Part shown: positions 1-7,986 of the stretch, in pieces
How positions within the stretch are numbered: the stretch's first letter is position 1
Layout of the letters: each line of letters starts with the position of its first letter
Assembly: GCA_017483985.1 (NCBI GenBank)
Contig: JAFUUB010000070.1
Location: 1 to 42,963 of the forward strand
Direction of reading: 5' to 3'
Length of the DNA: 42,963 bases
From: Bacteroidales bacterium
GTDB taxonomy: Bacteria > Bacteroidota > Bacteroidia > Bacteroidales > UBA932
Made by a program: the position numbers and the translations under genes
The notes under the pieces: model-generated
Databases searched by the model: none
Told to the model about the DNA's origin: nothing
The model's input: only the letters and a program-made list of their open reading frames with translations

Positions 1-142
1 CCGATCCCGGGGAGTAGATGATGCCGCCTTTGGCGATGGACAGCAGGGTGTCTTCGCGGACGCTGTTGAGGAAGTACTTCGCGATGTGCGTGGCGAAGGG
101 CGTGGCCGGCTCGTGGCCGTAGAACCAGGTCGGGATTCCCAT
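1..142 (-). CDS. LOG-family nucleotide-binding protein, C-terminal piece (partial, runs off the left edge)
   Basis: The frame reads MGIPTWFYGHEPATPF and then a segment ending KGGIIYSPGS at the window edge. It is the direct in-frame continuation of the LOG-like protein encoded just upstream on the same strand; the two are separated by one TAA codon plus two sense codons. In LOG and related SLOG-fold proteins, the residues after this point form the P-G-x-G-T-x-x-E nucleotide/phosphoribosyl motif, and the visible SPGS is probably its start. The ATG at 142-140 may serve as a restart codon, or may only be an internal Met of a broken gene. The rest of the protein lies outside the window. Confidence 0.6.
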   Translation of the reverse strand, partial: MGIPTWFYGHEPATPFATHIAKYFLNSVREDTLLSIAKGGIIYSPGS

Positions 143-148
143 GCTCCG

Positions 149-901
149 TTATTTGGTCTGGGGGTATCTCTCACGGACCGCGAAGGCGGAGGAGAGCCAG
201 CCCGGATCCCGGAAGGAAGGAGCGACGGCCAGCATGTCCAGCGCTTCCTGCACGTCGGAGGCATTACGCCCGGCCATCCAGGCACCCACATGGGTGGCCT
301 CCATGGCGCCCGGCCCGCCGCCGGAAGCCATGATCTTTCCTTTCTCCGTCAGCACCTTGCTGATATACACGACCTTGCGATAAGACTCGTCCGTGCGCAA
401 AAGGGCATGTCCGCCCATCACCGCGACCACCTGCCGCGGGTCGTACCGACTCAGGAAATCCTGCATCGCATCCCCGATGGCCCGGTCATGCAGCGACCGT
501 CCCAACGTTTCGCGGATATCGTGGCACTCTTTCCCTTTCTCCATATAATCGGCATACACCCGGGAGTCGAAACAGGTGGCGAAACTGTCCTCGTCACCGG
601 GCACGAACCCTTCGTACAGGGATTCCCCAGTATACAACTTCCCCCGGAAAGCATTGTAAATCCGGCCCATACGGGGGAAAACGAGGCAGGTGCTGCCGAT
701 CGCGCCTTCCATTTCAGTCGGGATTTCACAGCCGAGGAAACAGCAGTCGGAAAAGCGGTGGCCGGCAGACACATACTGCGGCGCCTGCGCGAAGTCAATA
801 TACTGGAAAACATAGCGGGAGACCGTTCCGGTCTCATCGGGTGCCGGCAGGTCGGCCAGGGTGTCGATCTCTTTGTAGGAATGAGCGGTCATGGGGAACA
901 T
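149..901 (-). CDS. LOG-family (lysine decarboxylase-like Rossmann) protein, N-terminal part, ended by an in-frame TAA
   Basis: This 250-residue frame contains VAVMGGHALLR and GGGPGAMEATHVGAW, the first two nucleotide-binding glycine motifs of the LOG/SLOG Rossmann family (nucleotide 5'-monophosphate phosphoribohydrolases and relatives). The third motif, P-G-x-G-T-x-x-E, is missing because the frame stops at a TAA (151-149) after YPQTK. The same frame then continues as homologous-looking sequence to the left edge. The ATG at 901-899 overlaps the hexosaminidase stop as TGATG, so translation is probably coupled; a TTG one codon earlier is less likely. Either the gene is broken by a nonsense mutation or a base error, or it is translated as two pieces. 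The nucleotide-binding family call is fairly sure; the substrate is unknown. Confidence 0.7.
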   Translation of the reverse strand: MFPMTAHSYKEIDTLADLPAPDETGTVSRYVFQYIDFAQAPQYVSAGHRFSDCCFLGCEIPTEMEGAIGSTCLVFPRMGRIYNAFRGKLYTGESLYEGFVPGDEDSFATCFDSRVYADYMEKGKECHDIRETLGRSLHDRAIGDAMQDFLSRYDPRQVVAVMGGHALLRTDESYRKVVYISKVLTEKGKIMASGGGPGAMEATHVGAWMAGRNASDVQEALDMLAVAPSFRDPGWLSSAFAVRERYPQTK

Positions 902-2859
902 CAATTGATTTCGATTTCGTCCAGGAAGAGCCAGTCATGCTGCGAGGCATCGGCGCGGAAGGCGCGCACCCGGATGTAACGGGCCCGGACATTCAGGACG
1001 GAACCAAAGGGGATATACATGGTGGAAGTTTCTTCTTTGAGGGGGCGCCGGACGGTGGCGACGGTCTGGAACGACGAGCCGTCTTCCGATACGGCGATTT
1101 CCATTTTCTCGGGCAGGGCGATCCAGGCGCCGATCGACGACAGGAAGGTCGTGCCGACGTAGTGGAGCGGCTGCACCTTCCCCAGGTCCACGGTCAGGTC
1201 CAGGTCGCTGTCAAAGCCCTGCCAGCCGCCGTCGGCATAGCCCCAGCGGCCCCGCTGCCCGTCCGTCAGGGTCGCATCCCCGGCGGCTGCATATTTCTGC
1301 GTATACGGCGTTGCGTACGTCACGCGGGCACCCCGGCCGAGGTGGGACAGGGGCTGCTGGCTCTCCGGGCGCTCCCCGATTTCAGCCGCCAGGTCGAACG
1401 GGTGGTAGCCCTGCTCCTGCAGCAGTTCGGTAAAGGCCAGGGCCCGCTCGTGGAAATCCGTCCATTCCCGCTGCTGCTGCGGCGTCCAGCCGATTTCGGC
1501 GATGGCCGCCAGGCGGGGATACATCATGTGCTCATAATGGTCATCGGTCGGAATCATCTCCGCCCACAGGTTGCCCTGGAGCCCCAGCAGGTGCTCCCGG
1601 CCGCCTGCGGGCATACCGGCTTCCGGATCAAAGGAATAGACCCGCGAAAGCGGCTGGTAGGAGCCGAAGCCTTCCGGCTCGTAGAGCGGGGCGTCCTGCG
1701 GATAATCCAGATACAGGTAGCCCGTCGGGGACATGATGACGTCATGGCCCATTTCGATGGCCTTGAATCCCTGCTGCGTGCCGCGCCAGGAAAGGACGGT
1801 CGCCCCGGGGGCCAGGCCGCCTTCCATGATCTCATCCCAGCCCAGCAGGCAGCGGCCCTTGGCGGAGAGATATTTCTCCATCCGGTGGATCAGATAGCTC
1901 TGCAATTCCTCCACATTCGCCAGTCCTTCGGCTTCCATCCGGGCCCGGCATCGCGGGCAGTTATGCCAGGACTGCTTTCCCGCTTCATCCCCACCGATAT
2001 GGATCAGCCGGGAGGGGAAAATCTCGATGACCTCGTCCAGCACCGCCTGGAACAGCTTGAAGGTATCCTCGGACCCCGGACAGACATCCGAAGAATAGAC
2101 CGGCTTTCCGTCCGCTCCCAGGCAGGCGACCTCCGGATAGGCACGCAGGACCTCGGAACTGTGTCCCGGCATTTCAATTTCAGGAATCACTTCGATATGG
2201 CGCTCGGCTGCATACGCCACGATCTCGCGGAGCTCGTCCTTGGTCAGGTAGCCGCCATAGGCACCGGGCGTTCCCTCTTCCAGATAATGACTGCCGCGGC
2301 GGTTCCACTCCGACCACGTATCCCCGTCCCGCCAGGCACCCAGCGAGGTCAGGCGCGGATAGCTGTCGATCTGGATCCGCCATCCGGCCCCGTCCGTCAG
2401 GTGCATGTGGAAGACGTTCATCTTCAGCAGGGCCATTGCATCCAACTGTTTCAGGATGAAGTCCTTGCTCCGGAAATGGCGGGACAGGTCCATCATAAAT
2501 CCCCGGTGGGCGAACCGGGGCCAGTCCATGATCGTACCGCACGGCAAGGTGCCGTCCTCGGAGAGCAGCCGCAGTTGTGCCAGGGTCTGGCGGGCGCGGT
2601 CGGCGCCGGTCTGGGTCAGGGCGCGGATGTCGATGCCCCGCAGGCTGACCGTCATCAGGTACGCTTCCTCGGCGGCAAAGGCCGGGAGGTCCTTGGTGAC
2701 GCGCTGCAAGGTCTTGTCGCCCAGGCGGACCCGGATATCTTTCCCGTCTTCCCGCGGGACATAGTGCCCGGAGGCGGGTTCATACGAGACGGGTTTGGGA
2801 ATCAGCAAGCCGGGACCGGTGGCCAGGACGAGGGACAGGAGGATGGATAGCAGATGCAT
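901..2859 (-). CDS. Beta-N-acetylhexosaminidase, GH20, with C-terminal F5/8-type carbohydrate-binding domain
   Basis: A 652-residue secreted exoglycosidase that removes terminal GlcNAc or GalNAc from glycans by substrate-assisted catalysis. Order: a hydrophobic N-terminal signal (MHLLSILLSLVLATGPG), a short GH20b-like domain (about 20-110), and the GH20 barrel from about 115, with HMHLTDGAGWR at 151-161 and the catalytic Asp-Glu pair D291-E292 in HIGGDE. A discoidin-like domain follows from about 545 to the end. The open frame extends far upstream through the antisense of the fucosidase gene. The start at 2859 is chosen because it begins a signal peptide and lies 19 bases downstream of a TATCTTTG box. 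It overlaps the following LOG gene by TGATG and is divergent from the GH29 gene, so host mucin or milk glycan use is likely. Confidence 0.92.
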   Translation of the reverse strand: MHLLSILLSLVLATGPGLLIPKPVSYEPASGHYVPREDGKDIRVRLGDKTLQRVTKDLPAFAAEEAYLMTVSLRGIDIRALTQTGADRARQTLAQLRLLSEDGTLPCGTIMDWPRFAHRGFMMDLSRHFRSKDFILKQLDAMALLKMNVFHMHLTDGAGWRIQIDSYPRLTSLGAWRDGDTWSEWNRRGSHYLEEGTPGAYGGYLTKDELREIVAYAAERHIEVIPEIEMPGHSSEVLRAYPEVACLGADGKPVYSSDVCPGSEDTFKLFQAVLDEVIEIFPSRLIHIGGDEAGKQSWHNCPRCRARMEAEGLANVEELQSYLIHRMEKYLSAKGRCLLGWDEIMEGGLAPGATVLSWRGTQQGFKAIEMGHDVIMSPTGYLYLDYPQDAPLYEPEGFGSYQPLSRVYSFDPEAGMPAGGREHLLGLQGNLWAEMIPTDDHYEHMMYPRLAAIAEIGWTPQQQREWTDFHERALAFTELLQEQGYHPFDLAAEIGERPESQQPLSHLGRGARVTYATPYTQKYAAAGDATLTDGQRGRWGYADGGWQGFDSDLDLTVDLGKVQPLHYVGTTFLSSIGAWIALPEKMEIAVSEDGSSFQTVATVRRPLKEETSTMYIPFGSVLNVRARYIRVRAFRADASQHDWLFLDEIEIN

Positions 2860-2878
2860 GGGAAGGGTGTTGAATATC

Positions 2879-2886
2879 CAAAGATA
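2879..2886 (-). promoter_or_regulatory. Bacteroidetes -7 box for the hexosaminidase gene
   Basis: On the minus strand the sequence reads TATCTTTG, matching TAnnTTTG, with the hexosaminidase ATG 19 bases further on. No TTTG was found at the usual 19-21 base spacing upstream, so only the -7 half is supported. Confidence 0.55.
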
Positions 2887-2898
2887 CGAAAAAAAACC

Positions 2899-2906
2899 TA
2901 TCTTTG
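2899..2906 (+). promoter_or_regulatory. Bacteroidetes -7 box for the fucosidase gene
   Basis: TATCTTTG on the plus strand, 22 bases before the fucosidase ATG. It is identical to the box on the opposite strand at 2879-2886, so the two glycosidase genes have back-to-back -7 elements only 12 bases apart. A -33 TTTG at normal spacing is not visible. Confidence 0.55.
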
Positions 2907-2928
2907 TATGAGCCTTATCCCTACTGAT

Positions 2929-4683
2929 ATGAAAAAGCTTCCGCTTCTTCTCCCGATCCTGCTGATGGCCGCCTGCGGCCCCGGAGACCCTGCGCCCATG
3001 GCCGTCGTTCCGACGCCGGCCCAGGTACGCTGGCAGCAGATGGAGACCAACATGTTTGTCCATTTCGGCCCGAACACCTTCTCCGGCAAGGAGTGGGGGG
3101 ACGGGACCGAAGCCGAGGATATGTTCAACCCTTCCGCCATGGATTGCCGCCAGTGGGCGGCCACGGCCGCGGCCGCCGGATTCAAAGGCATCATCATCAC
3201 GGCCAAGCACCATGACGGGTTCTGCCTCTGGCCGAACCCGGTCAGTACCCATACCGTCGCGCAAAGCAAGTGGATGGACGGGAAAGGGGACGTCCTGAAA
3301 GCCCTGTCCGAGGCCTGCAAGGAATACGGCCTGCAATTCGGCATCTACATCTCCCCCTGGGACCGGAACGATCCCCACTATGGGACCCCGGAATACAACG
3401 ACGTGTTCGTCAAGACGTTGCAGAGCGCCCTCGGGGATTACGGCCCGGTGTTCGAGCAGTGGTTTGACGGTGCCAACGGCGAAGGCCCCAACGGGAAACG
3501 GCAGGAATATGACTGGCCGCTCTTCCACCGGACGGTCCGCAGCCTGCAGCCGGACGCCCAGATGTTCAGCGATGTCGGTCCCGGCTGCCGCTGGGTCGGC
3601 AACGAAGAAGGCCGTGCGGGGCGCACCAACTGGTCCACCCTCAACGTCGAGGGCTTCAGCCCCGGTGCCGGATCGCCGCCCGTGGACACCCTCAACCGCG
3701 GCAACCGGCACGGACAGGCGTGGATTCCGGCCGAAACCGATGTCTCCATCCGGCCGGGCTGGTTCTGGCGCGAATCCGAAAACGGCCGCGTCAAGAGCCT
3801 GCAGCAGCTCCTGCAGATCTACTACGAAAGCGTCGGGCGCAACTCCCTGATGCTCCTCAACGTTCCGCCCGATACCCTCGGGAGGATCTACCCGGCCGAT
3901 TCCGCCCGCCTGCGGGAATTCCGTGCCGCCCTGGACCGGATTTTCGCCAGGGACCTGGCCGCCGACGCCCGGCTGGAAGCCTCCGCCGAGCGTGGCAGCC
4001 GCTATCAGGCCGCCAACCTGCAGGACGCCCGCTATGACCGTTTCTGGGCCGTCCCGGATGAAGAGCTGACGCCGACCCTGACGGTCACCTTCCCTGAAGA
4101 GCGGACCTTCAACCGCGTCCTGCTGCAGGAATACATCCCGCTCGGACAGCGCGTCAGCTCCTTCGCCATCGATGTGCTCTCCGAAGGCCAGTGGAAGGAG
4201 GTCGCCGCCGAAACGACCATCGGCTACAAACGCATCGTCCTCATCCCCGAGACCACCGCACAAGCGCTCCGGATCCGCATCACCGGCGCCGATGCCTGCC
4301 CGGTGCTCAACAACCTGGGGGTATATCAGGATTCTGTTTATCAAGACATTGCGACGGCTCCTGCGTACCAGACAGGGACCGTCCATCCGGCCGCCGAGGC
4401 CCAGACGCTGGACCTGGGCGCCGTCCGCGAGATCCGGGGATTCCGCTATGCGCCCATCTACCGGGGCGAGGGCGGGGTCATCACCCGCTACCGCCTGGAA
4501 GGCAGCCGGGACGGCAGGCGCTGGATCCCGCTCCGCGAGGGGATGTTCGGTAACATCGTCAACAATCCGATCCCGCAGGATGTTCCGCTGGGCGAAGGGA
4601 CGCAGGTCCGGTACCTGCGGCTGACCCCGGTCGAAACCGTTCCCGAAGGATCCTACGGCATCGCCGCCCTCGAGGCTCTTTGA
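2929..4683 (+). CDS. Alpha-L-fucosidase, GH29, lipoprotein
   Basis: A 584-residue lipoprotein fucosidase. The signal peptide ends in the lipobox LMAAC (Cys16). The GH29 barrel follows with NMFVHFGPNTFSGKEWGDG at about 41-59, the active-site segment KHHDGFCLW at 93-101, and the predicted catalytic nucleophile Asp180 in WFDGANGEG. C-terminal of about residue 350 are two beta-sandwich-like regions resembling F5/8-type binding domains. This sequence style resembles GH29 enzymes that act on branched (alpha-1,3/1,4) fucosyl glycans; the subfamily is an inference. An upstream in-frame ATG at 2854 lies before the promoter box, so the start is set at 2929 where the lipoprotein signal begins. It is divergent from the GH20 hexosaminidase, a natural partner for trimming Lewis-type or mucin glycans. 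Confidence 0.92.
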   Translation: MKKLPLLLPILLMAACGPGDPAPMAVVPTPAQVRWQQMETNMFVHFGPNTFSGKEWGDGTEAEDMFNPSAMDCRQWAATAAAAGFKGIIITAKHHDGFCLWPNPVSTHTVAQSKWMDGKGDVLKALSEACKEYGLQFGIYISPWDRNDPHYGTPEYNDVFVKTLQSALGDYGPVFEQWFDGANGEGPNGKRQEYDWPLFHRTVRSLQPDAQMFSDVGPGCRWVGNEEGRAGRTNWSTLNVEGFSPGAGSPPVDTLNRGNRHGQAWIPAETDVSIRPGWFWRESENGRVKSLQQLLQIYYESVGRNSLMLLNVPPDTLGRIYPADSARLREFRAALDRIFARDLAADARLEASAERGSRYQAANLQDARYDRFWAVPDEELTPTLTVTFPEERTFNRVLLQEYIPLGQRVSSFAIDVLSEGQWKEVAAETTIGYKRIVLIPETTAQALRIRITGADACPVLNNLGVYQDSVYQDIATAPAYQTGTVHPAAEAQTLDLGAVREIRGFRYAPIYRGEGGVITRYRLEGSRDGRRWIPLREGMFGNIVNNPIPQDVPLGEGTQVRYLRLTPVETVPEGSYGIAALEAL

Positions 4684-4687
4684 TACA

Positions 4688-4722
4688 AAAACGGGCTGCA
4701 GTTTCAAGTTGCAGCCCGTTTT
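4688..4722. terminator. Bidirectional intrinsic terminator between the fucosidase gene and upp
   Basis: AAAACGGGCTGCA (4688-4700) is perfectly complementary to TGCAGCCCGTTTT (4710-4722) with a 9-base loop. The stem is flanked by A on one side and T on the other, so it can end both convergent transcripts. Confidence 0.85.
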
Positions 4723-4725
4723 CAT

Positions 4726-5355
4726 TTATTTTGTACCGAAGATCCGGTCTCCGGCATCGCCCAGACCCGGGACGATGTAGGCATTTTCGTTGAGGTGGTC
4801 GTCCACCGCCGCGACAAAGATGTCCACATCCGGGTGCTCGGCCTGCATCCTGGCAATGCCCTCCGGCACGGCTACCAGGCACATCAGCCGGATGTTGGTG
4901 CATCCGCGGCGCTTGAGCATCGTCAGCGCATCGCAGGCGCTGCCGCCCGTCGCCAGCATCGGATCGGTCACGATGACCTGCCGCTCCTGGATATCCTCCG
5001 GCAACTTGCAGTAATACTCCACCGGCTCGTGCGTTTCCTCGTTGCGGTACAGGCCGATGTGGCCGACCTTGGCGACCGGAACCAGCTCCTGCAGCCCTTC
5101 CACCATGCCGAGTCCCGCCCGGAGGATCGGGACGATGGCCATTTTGCGGCCGGAGACTTTCCGGGCCGTCATCGGGCAGATCGGGGTTTCGATTTCGACG
5201 TCTGCAAGCGGGATGTCGCGGGTGACTTCATAACCCATCAGCAGGGAGATCTCCCTGAGCAGTTGACGGAAATCCTTGGAACCGGTTTCCTTGTTACGCA
5301 TGATCGTCAGCTTGTGCTGGATCATCGGATGGTCGATTACATGCAGTTGGCTCAT
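4726..5355 (-). CDS. upp: Uracil phosphoribosyltransferase
   Basis: A 209-residue cytoplasmic pyrimidine-salvage enzyme that converts uracil and PRPP to UMP. The length is that of the family. The PRPP-binding motif [14 protein letters not shown] is at 127-140, preceded by the conserved segment [11 protein letters not shown] (about 78-88). The C-terminal uracil-binding region with [16 protein letters not shown] is present. The gene is intact, with its own -7 box 21 bases upstream. It is divergent from asnA and convergent with the fucosidase gene across a shared terminator. Confidence 0.96.
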   Translation of the reverse strand: MSQLHVIDHPMIQHKLTIMRNKETGSKDFRQLLREISLLMGYEVTRDIPLADVEIETPICPMTARKVSGRKMAIVPILRAGLGMVEGLQELVPVAKVGHIGLYRNEETHEPVEYYCKLPEDIQERQVIVTDPMLATGGSACDALTMLKRRGCTNIRLMCLVAVPEGIARMQAEHPDVDIFVAAVDDHLNENAYIVPGLGDAGDRIFGTK

Positions 5356-5375
5356 GGTATAGTTTTTTATTCATA

Positions 5376-5383
5376 CAAATATA
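5376..5383 (-). promoter_or_regulatory. -7 box for upp
   Basis: The minus strand reads TATATTTG, matching TAnnTTTG, 20 bases before the upp ATG. No clear -33 element was found at the standard spacing. Confidence 0.5.
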
Positions 5384-5393
5384 AGCATTCTTC

Positions 5394-5424
5394 TTGTTTA
5401 TGACTACCGGAAAGGCTACTTTTG
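5394..5424 (+). promoter_or_regulatory. Promoter of asnA (TTG - 20 bases - TACTTTTG)
   Basis: TTG at 5394-5396 and TACTTTTG at 5417-5424 are separated by 20 bases, as in the Bacteroidetes housekeeping promoter. The transcript would begin near 5431. This excludes the longer in-frame start at 5394 and supports the ATG at 5454. Confidence 0.65.
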
Positions 5425-5453
5425 TGCCCGAAATACGAACGGAAATCCCCGCT

Positions 5454-6491
5454 ATGACACTGATCCTTCCCGCCGGGTACAGGAACCTGCTCGGCACCGT
5501 CGAAAATACCGAAAAAGCCATCAAGTCCGTCAAGGACATGTTTCAGGTCAACCTCTCCGCCCAGCTGGCCCTGCTGCGGGTCACGGCGCCCATGGTCGTC
5601 CTCTCCGGGACCGGCCTCAACGACGACCTCAACGGCGTGGAGCGTCCCGTCTCCTTCCCCATCCGGAGCATGGCCGAGCAGAAAGCCGAAGTCGTGCATT
5701 CCCTGGCCAAATGGAAACGTGTCAAACTGGCCGAACTCGGCATCGGCCCCGGCCGCGGCATCTACACCGACATGAACGCCCTGAGGCCCGACGAGGACCT
5801 CGACAACATCCAGTCCATCTATGTCGACCAGTGGGACTGGGAGAAGGTCATCCGCCCGGAAGACCGCAACCTGGCTTTCCTGAAAAAGGCCGTCCGGCGG
5901 ATCTACGAGGCCGTCAAGGTCACGGAGAACAAACTCTATGTAGAGTTCCCGCAGATCGTGCCCCAACTGCCGGAGGACATCCATTTCATCCACGCGGAGG
6001 AGTTGCTGCAGCGGTACCCTTCCCTGACGCCGAAAGAGCGGGAGAACGCCATTACGCGCCAGTACGGGGCCGTTTTCATCATCGGTATCGGCGGGAAGCT
6101 GTCCGACGGCTCCGTCCATGACGGCCGTGCCGCGGACTACGACGACTGGAGCACGCCCAACGACGACGGTTTCGCCGGCCTCAACGGCGACATCCTCCTG
6201 TGGAACGACCTCCTCGGGGCCGCGTTCGAGATTTCCAGCATGGGGATCCGTGTGGATGCGGCGGCCCTGGACCGCCAGCTCACCCTGCGCGGCCAGCAGT
6301 GGAAGAAAGACCTGTATTTCCACAAGCGGCTCCTCGAAGGAAGCCTCCCGCAGACCATCGGCGGCGGCATCGGTCAGTCGCGCCTCTGCATGTATCTGCT
6401 GCGGAAGGCCCACATCGGGGAGATCCAGTCCGCCATCTGGCCGGACGACATGGTACGCAGGTGCCATGCCGCCGGCATCGAAATCGTCTGA
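5454..6491 (+). CDS. asnA: Aspartate-ammonia ligase (ammonia-dependent asparagine synthetase A)
   Basis: A 345-residue cytoplasmic enzyme that makes asparagine from aspartate, ammonia and ATP; its fold is related to class II aminoacyl-tRNA synthetases. Family segments visible are the N-terminal part with VAPMVVLSGTGLNDDLNG-type sequence, KAEVVHSLAKWKR, SIYVDQWDWEKVI, DDWSTPNDDGFAGLNGD, and the C-terminal ATP-site segment LPQTIGGGIGQSRLCM. The length fits the family (about 330-345). An in-frame ATG 20 codons earlier lies inside the predicted promoter, so the start is set at 5454. Its stop codon directly abuts the stop codon of the convergent lipoprotein gene. Confidence 0.95.
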   Translation: MTLILPAGYRNLLGTVENTEKAIKSVKDMFQVNLSAQLALLRVTAPMVVLSGTGLNDDLNGVERPVSFPIRSMAEQKAEVVHSLAKWKRVKLAELGIGPGRGIYTDMNALRPDEDLDNIQSIYVDQWDWEKVIRPEDRNLAFLKKAVRRIYEAVKVTENKLYVEFPQIVPQLPEDIHFIHAEELLQRYPSLTPKERENAITRQYGAVFIIGIGGKLSDGSVHDGRAADYDDWSTPNDDGFAGLNGDILLWNDLLGAAFEISSMGIRVDAAALDRQLTLRGQQWKKDLYFHKRLLEGSLPQTIGGGIGQSRLCMYLLRKAHIGEIQSAIWPDDMVRRCHAAGIEIV

Positions 6492-7976
6492 TTATTCAAG
6501 TCCGTAGCCTTCCTGCTGCGGGAAAATATACTGGGCCGGTTTCCATTTTTCCCAATTCGCATGGGCTTTCACGGCCGCCGGGACGACACCGGACAGCCGG
6601 TTGCCTTGTACGCGGAGTGTCGTGGCCGTGGAAGGGAGTTGGGCGAACGATTCGGGAATATTGCCGGTCAGGTTGTTCTGATATAGCTGGATGCTCTTGA
6701 TCTTCGCGCACTTGCCCAGCGAGGCGGGAAGGCCGCCGGTCAAATCGCAATTGTACAGCATGAGAGAACCCAGATTGGGAAGCTGATCCCAGATATCCGG
6801 GATTTCTCCGGACAGTTTCGTGTCATTGGCCATGAAATCCACCAGGCCCTCGCAGCCGGCAAGTTCGGCGGGGATGGAACCCGATATGCCGGTCTGGGCA
6901 ATGCTGAGTTTCTTCAGTTTCTTCAGGCTGCCGATTTCCTTGGGCAGGGAGCCGCCCAGGCCTGCATTCTGGCTGACATAGAGCTCTTCCATCTCGCTCC
7001 ATTGGGCGATTTTCGCGGAAAGGCTTCCGGAGACCTTGTTGTTCATCAGATAGAAAGTCTTCAGGTGCGGCAGGTCATACAAGGCCTCCGGCAACGTCCC
7101 GGCAACCTGGCAGCCGTTGAACCGCAGATCCGTCAGGGCGTCCAGTTCCGCGATGGCCGCGGGAATGGTCCATTCTCCCGTAATCGTGCCGTTCATCAGT
7201 TTCAAGGCCGTAACGCGGCCGGTTTCGGCATCCAGCGTAACGCCATACCATTTGCTCATGGGTTTGGTCAGGTCCCAGACCCGGCCGTCCTTCCAATGGG
7301 CGCCGTCGGAGGCTTCATACAAGGCGACCAGCGCCAGGGAATCGGTCAGGCGGCTGCGCGGGCCCATCTCCTGGGAAACCGTAACTTCCTTCTGGGTACC
7401 GCCGATGGTTTCCTTGATCGTTACCACGGCCTCGCGGGCCTCCCGCAAAATGTTGGGCCGGACGGTCAGCAGGACGGTGGCATTGCCGTTGCCTTCCGCC
7501 TTGTCCGCCGCGATCCAGTCACAATCCGCGGGGATCGCCAGGGTCCATGGGGCATTGGCGGTCACCTGGATTTCGCAGCCAGCGCCATCGGATGCGACTT
7601 CTAAGGAAGCCGGGGTGACCTCCAGGGAAGGGGTCGGGGGGAGCTGGCTGACCTTGACGGTCTGGACTTTGTTCCCTGCCGAGACGGCGATTTCCGCAGA
7701 GCGGAGAAGGAAGTCCTCATTGGCCTGTACCGAAATTTTGAAGGAGCCGCTTCCGGAACCGGAAGTGGGAGCGATGCTGATCCAGGCGGCTCCGCCGGAA
7801 ACGGTCCAGGAATCGTTGCTCGTGACGGAAACCGTCTCCTCCCCGGCTTCAGCATAGAAACTGGCGGCCCGGGTGGAAAGGGAAAGCTCCGTCTCCTTCG
7901 TATTTTTCTGGCAAGAGAAGACCAGCAGGCCGATGGCAAGCAGGCTGAAGGCCTTCAGGGGATAGGGAATTTTCAT
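6492..7976 (-). CDS. Lipoprotein with two BACON domains and plant-type leucine-rich repeats
   Basis: A 494-residue predicted surface lipoprotein; the signal ends in the lipobox VFSC (Cys22). About residues 30-112 and 115-205 form two BACON-type beta-sandwiches (pattern NDSWTVSGGAAWISIAP and then a CDWIA-type repeat). From about 215 a leucine-rich repeat array follows, with recurrent x-G-x-I/L-P units such as GSLPKEIGSLKKLKKL and LTGNIPESFAQL. BACON domains are thought to bind carbohydrate or protein; leucine-rich repeats bind proteins. No catalytic motif is visible, so binding or adhesion is the inferred role. It is the last gene of the leftward six-gene operon, 10 bases after the metalloprotease gene, and its stop abuts that of asnA. 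Confidence 0.8.
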   Translation of the reverse strand: MKIPYPLKAFSLLAIGLLVFSCQKNTKETELSLSTRAASFYAEAGEETVSVTSNDSWTVSGGAAWISIAPTSGSGSGSFKISVQANEDFLLRSAEIAVSAGNKVQTVKVSQLPPTPSLEVTPASLEVASDGAGCEIQVTANAPWTLAIPADCDWIAADKAEGNGNATVLLTVRPNILREAREAVVTIKETIGGTQKEVTVSQEMGPRSRLTDSLALVALYEASDGAHWKDGRVWDLTKPMSKWYGVTLDAETGRVTALKLMNGTITGEWTIPAAIAELDALTDLRFNGCQVAGTLPEALYDLPHLKTFYLMNNKVSGSLSAKIAQWSEMEELYVSQNAGLGGSLPKEIGSLKKLKKLSIAQTGISGSIPAELAGCEGLVDFMANDTKLSGEIPDIWDQLPNLGSLMLYNCDLTGGLPASLGKCAKIKSIQLYQNNLTGNIPESFAQLPSTATTLRVQGNRLSGVVPAAVKAHANWEKWKPAQYIFPQQEGYGLE

Positions 7977-7986
7977 AAAAGGAGGA

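Noticed and set aside
149..151. Recoding of the in-frame TAA (stop reassignment or selenocysteine).
   Set aside because: Selenocysteine uses TGA, TAA ends other genes here, and no recoding signal is visible; mutation or sequencing error is simpler.
2854..2928. Longer start for the fucosidase at 2854.
   Set aside because: It begins upstream of the TATCTTTG box and would place 25 non-signal residues before the lipoprotein signal.
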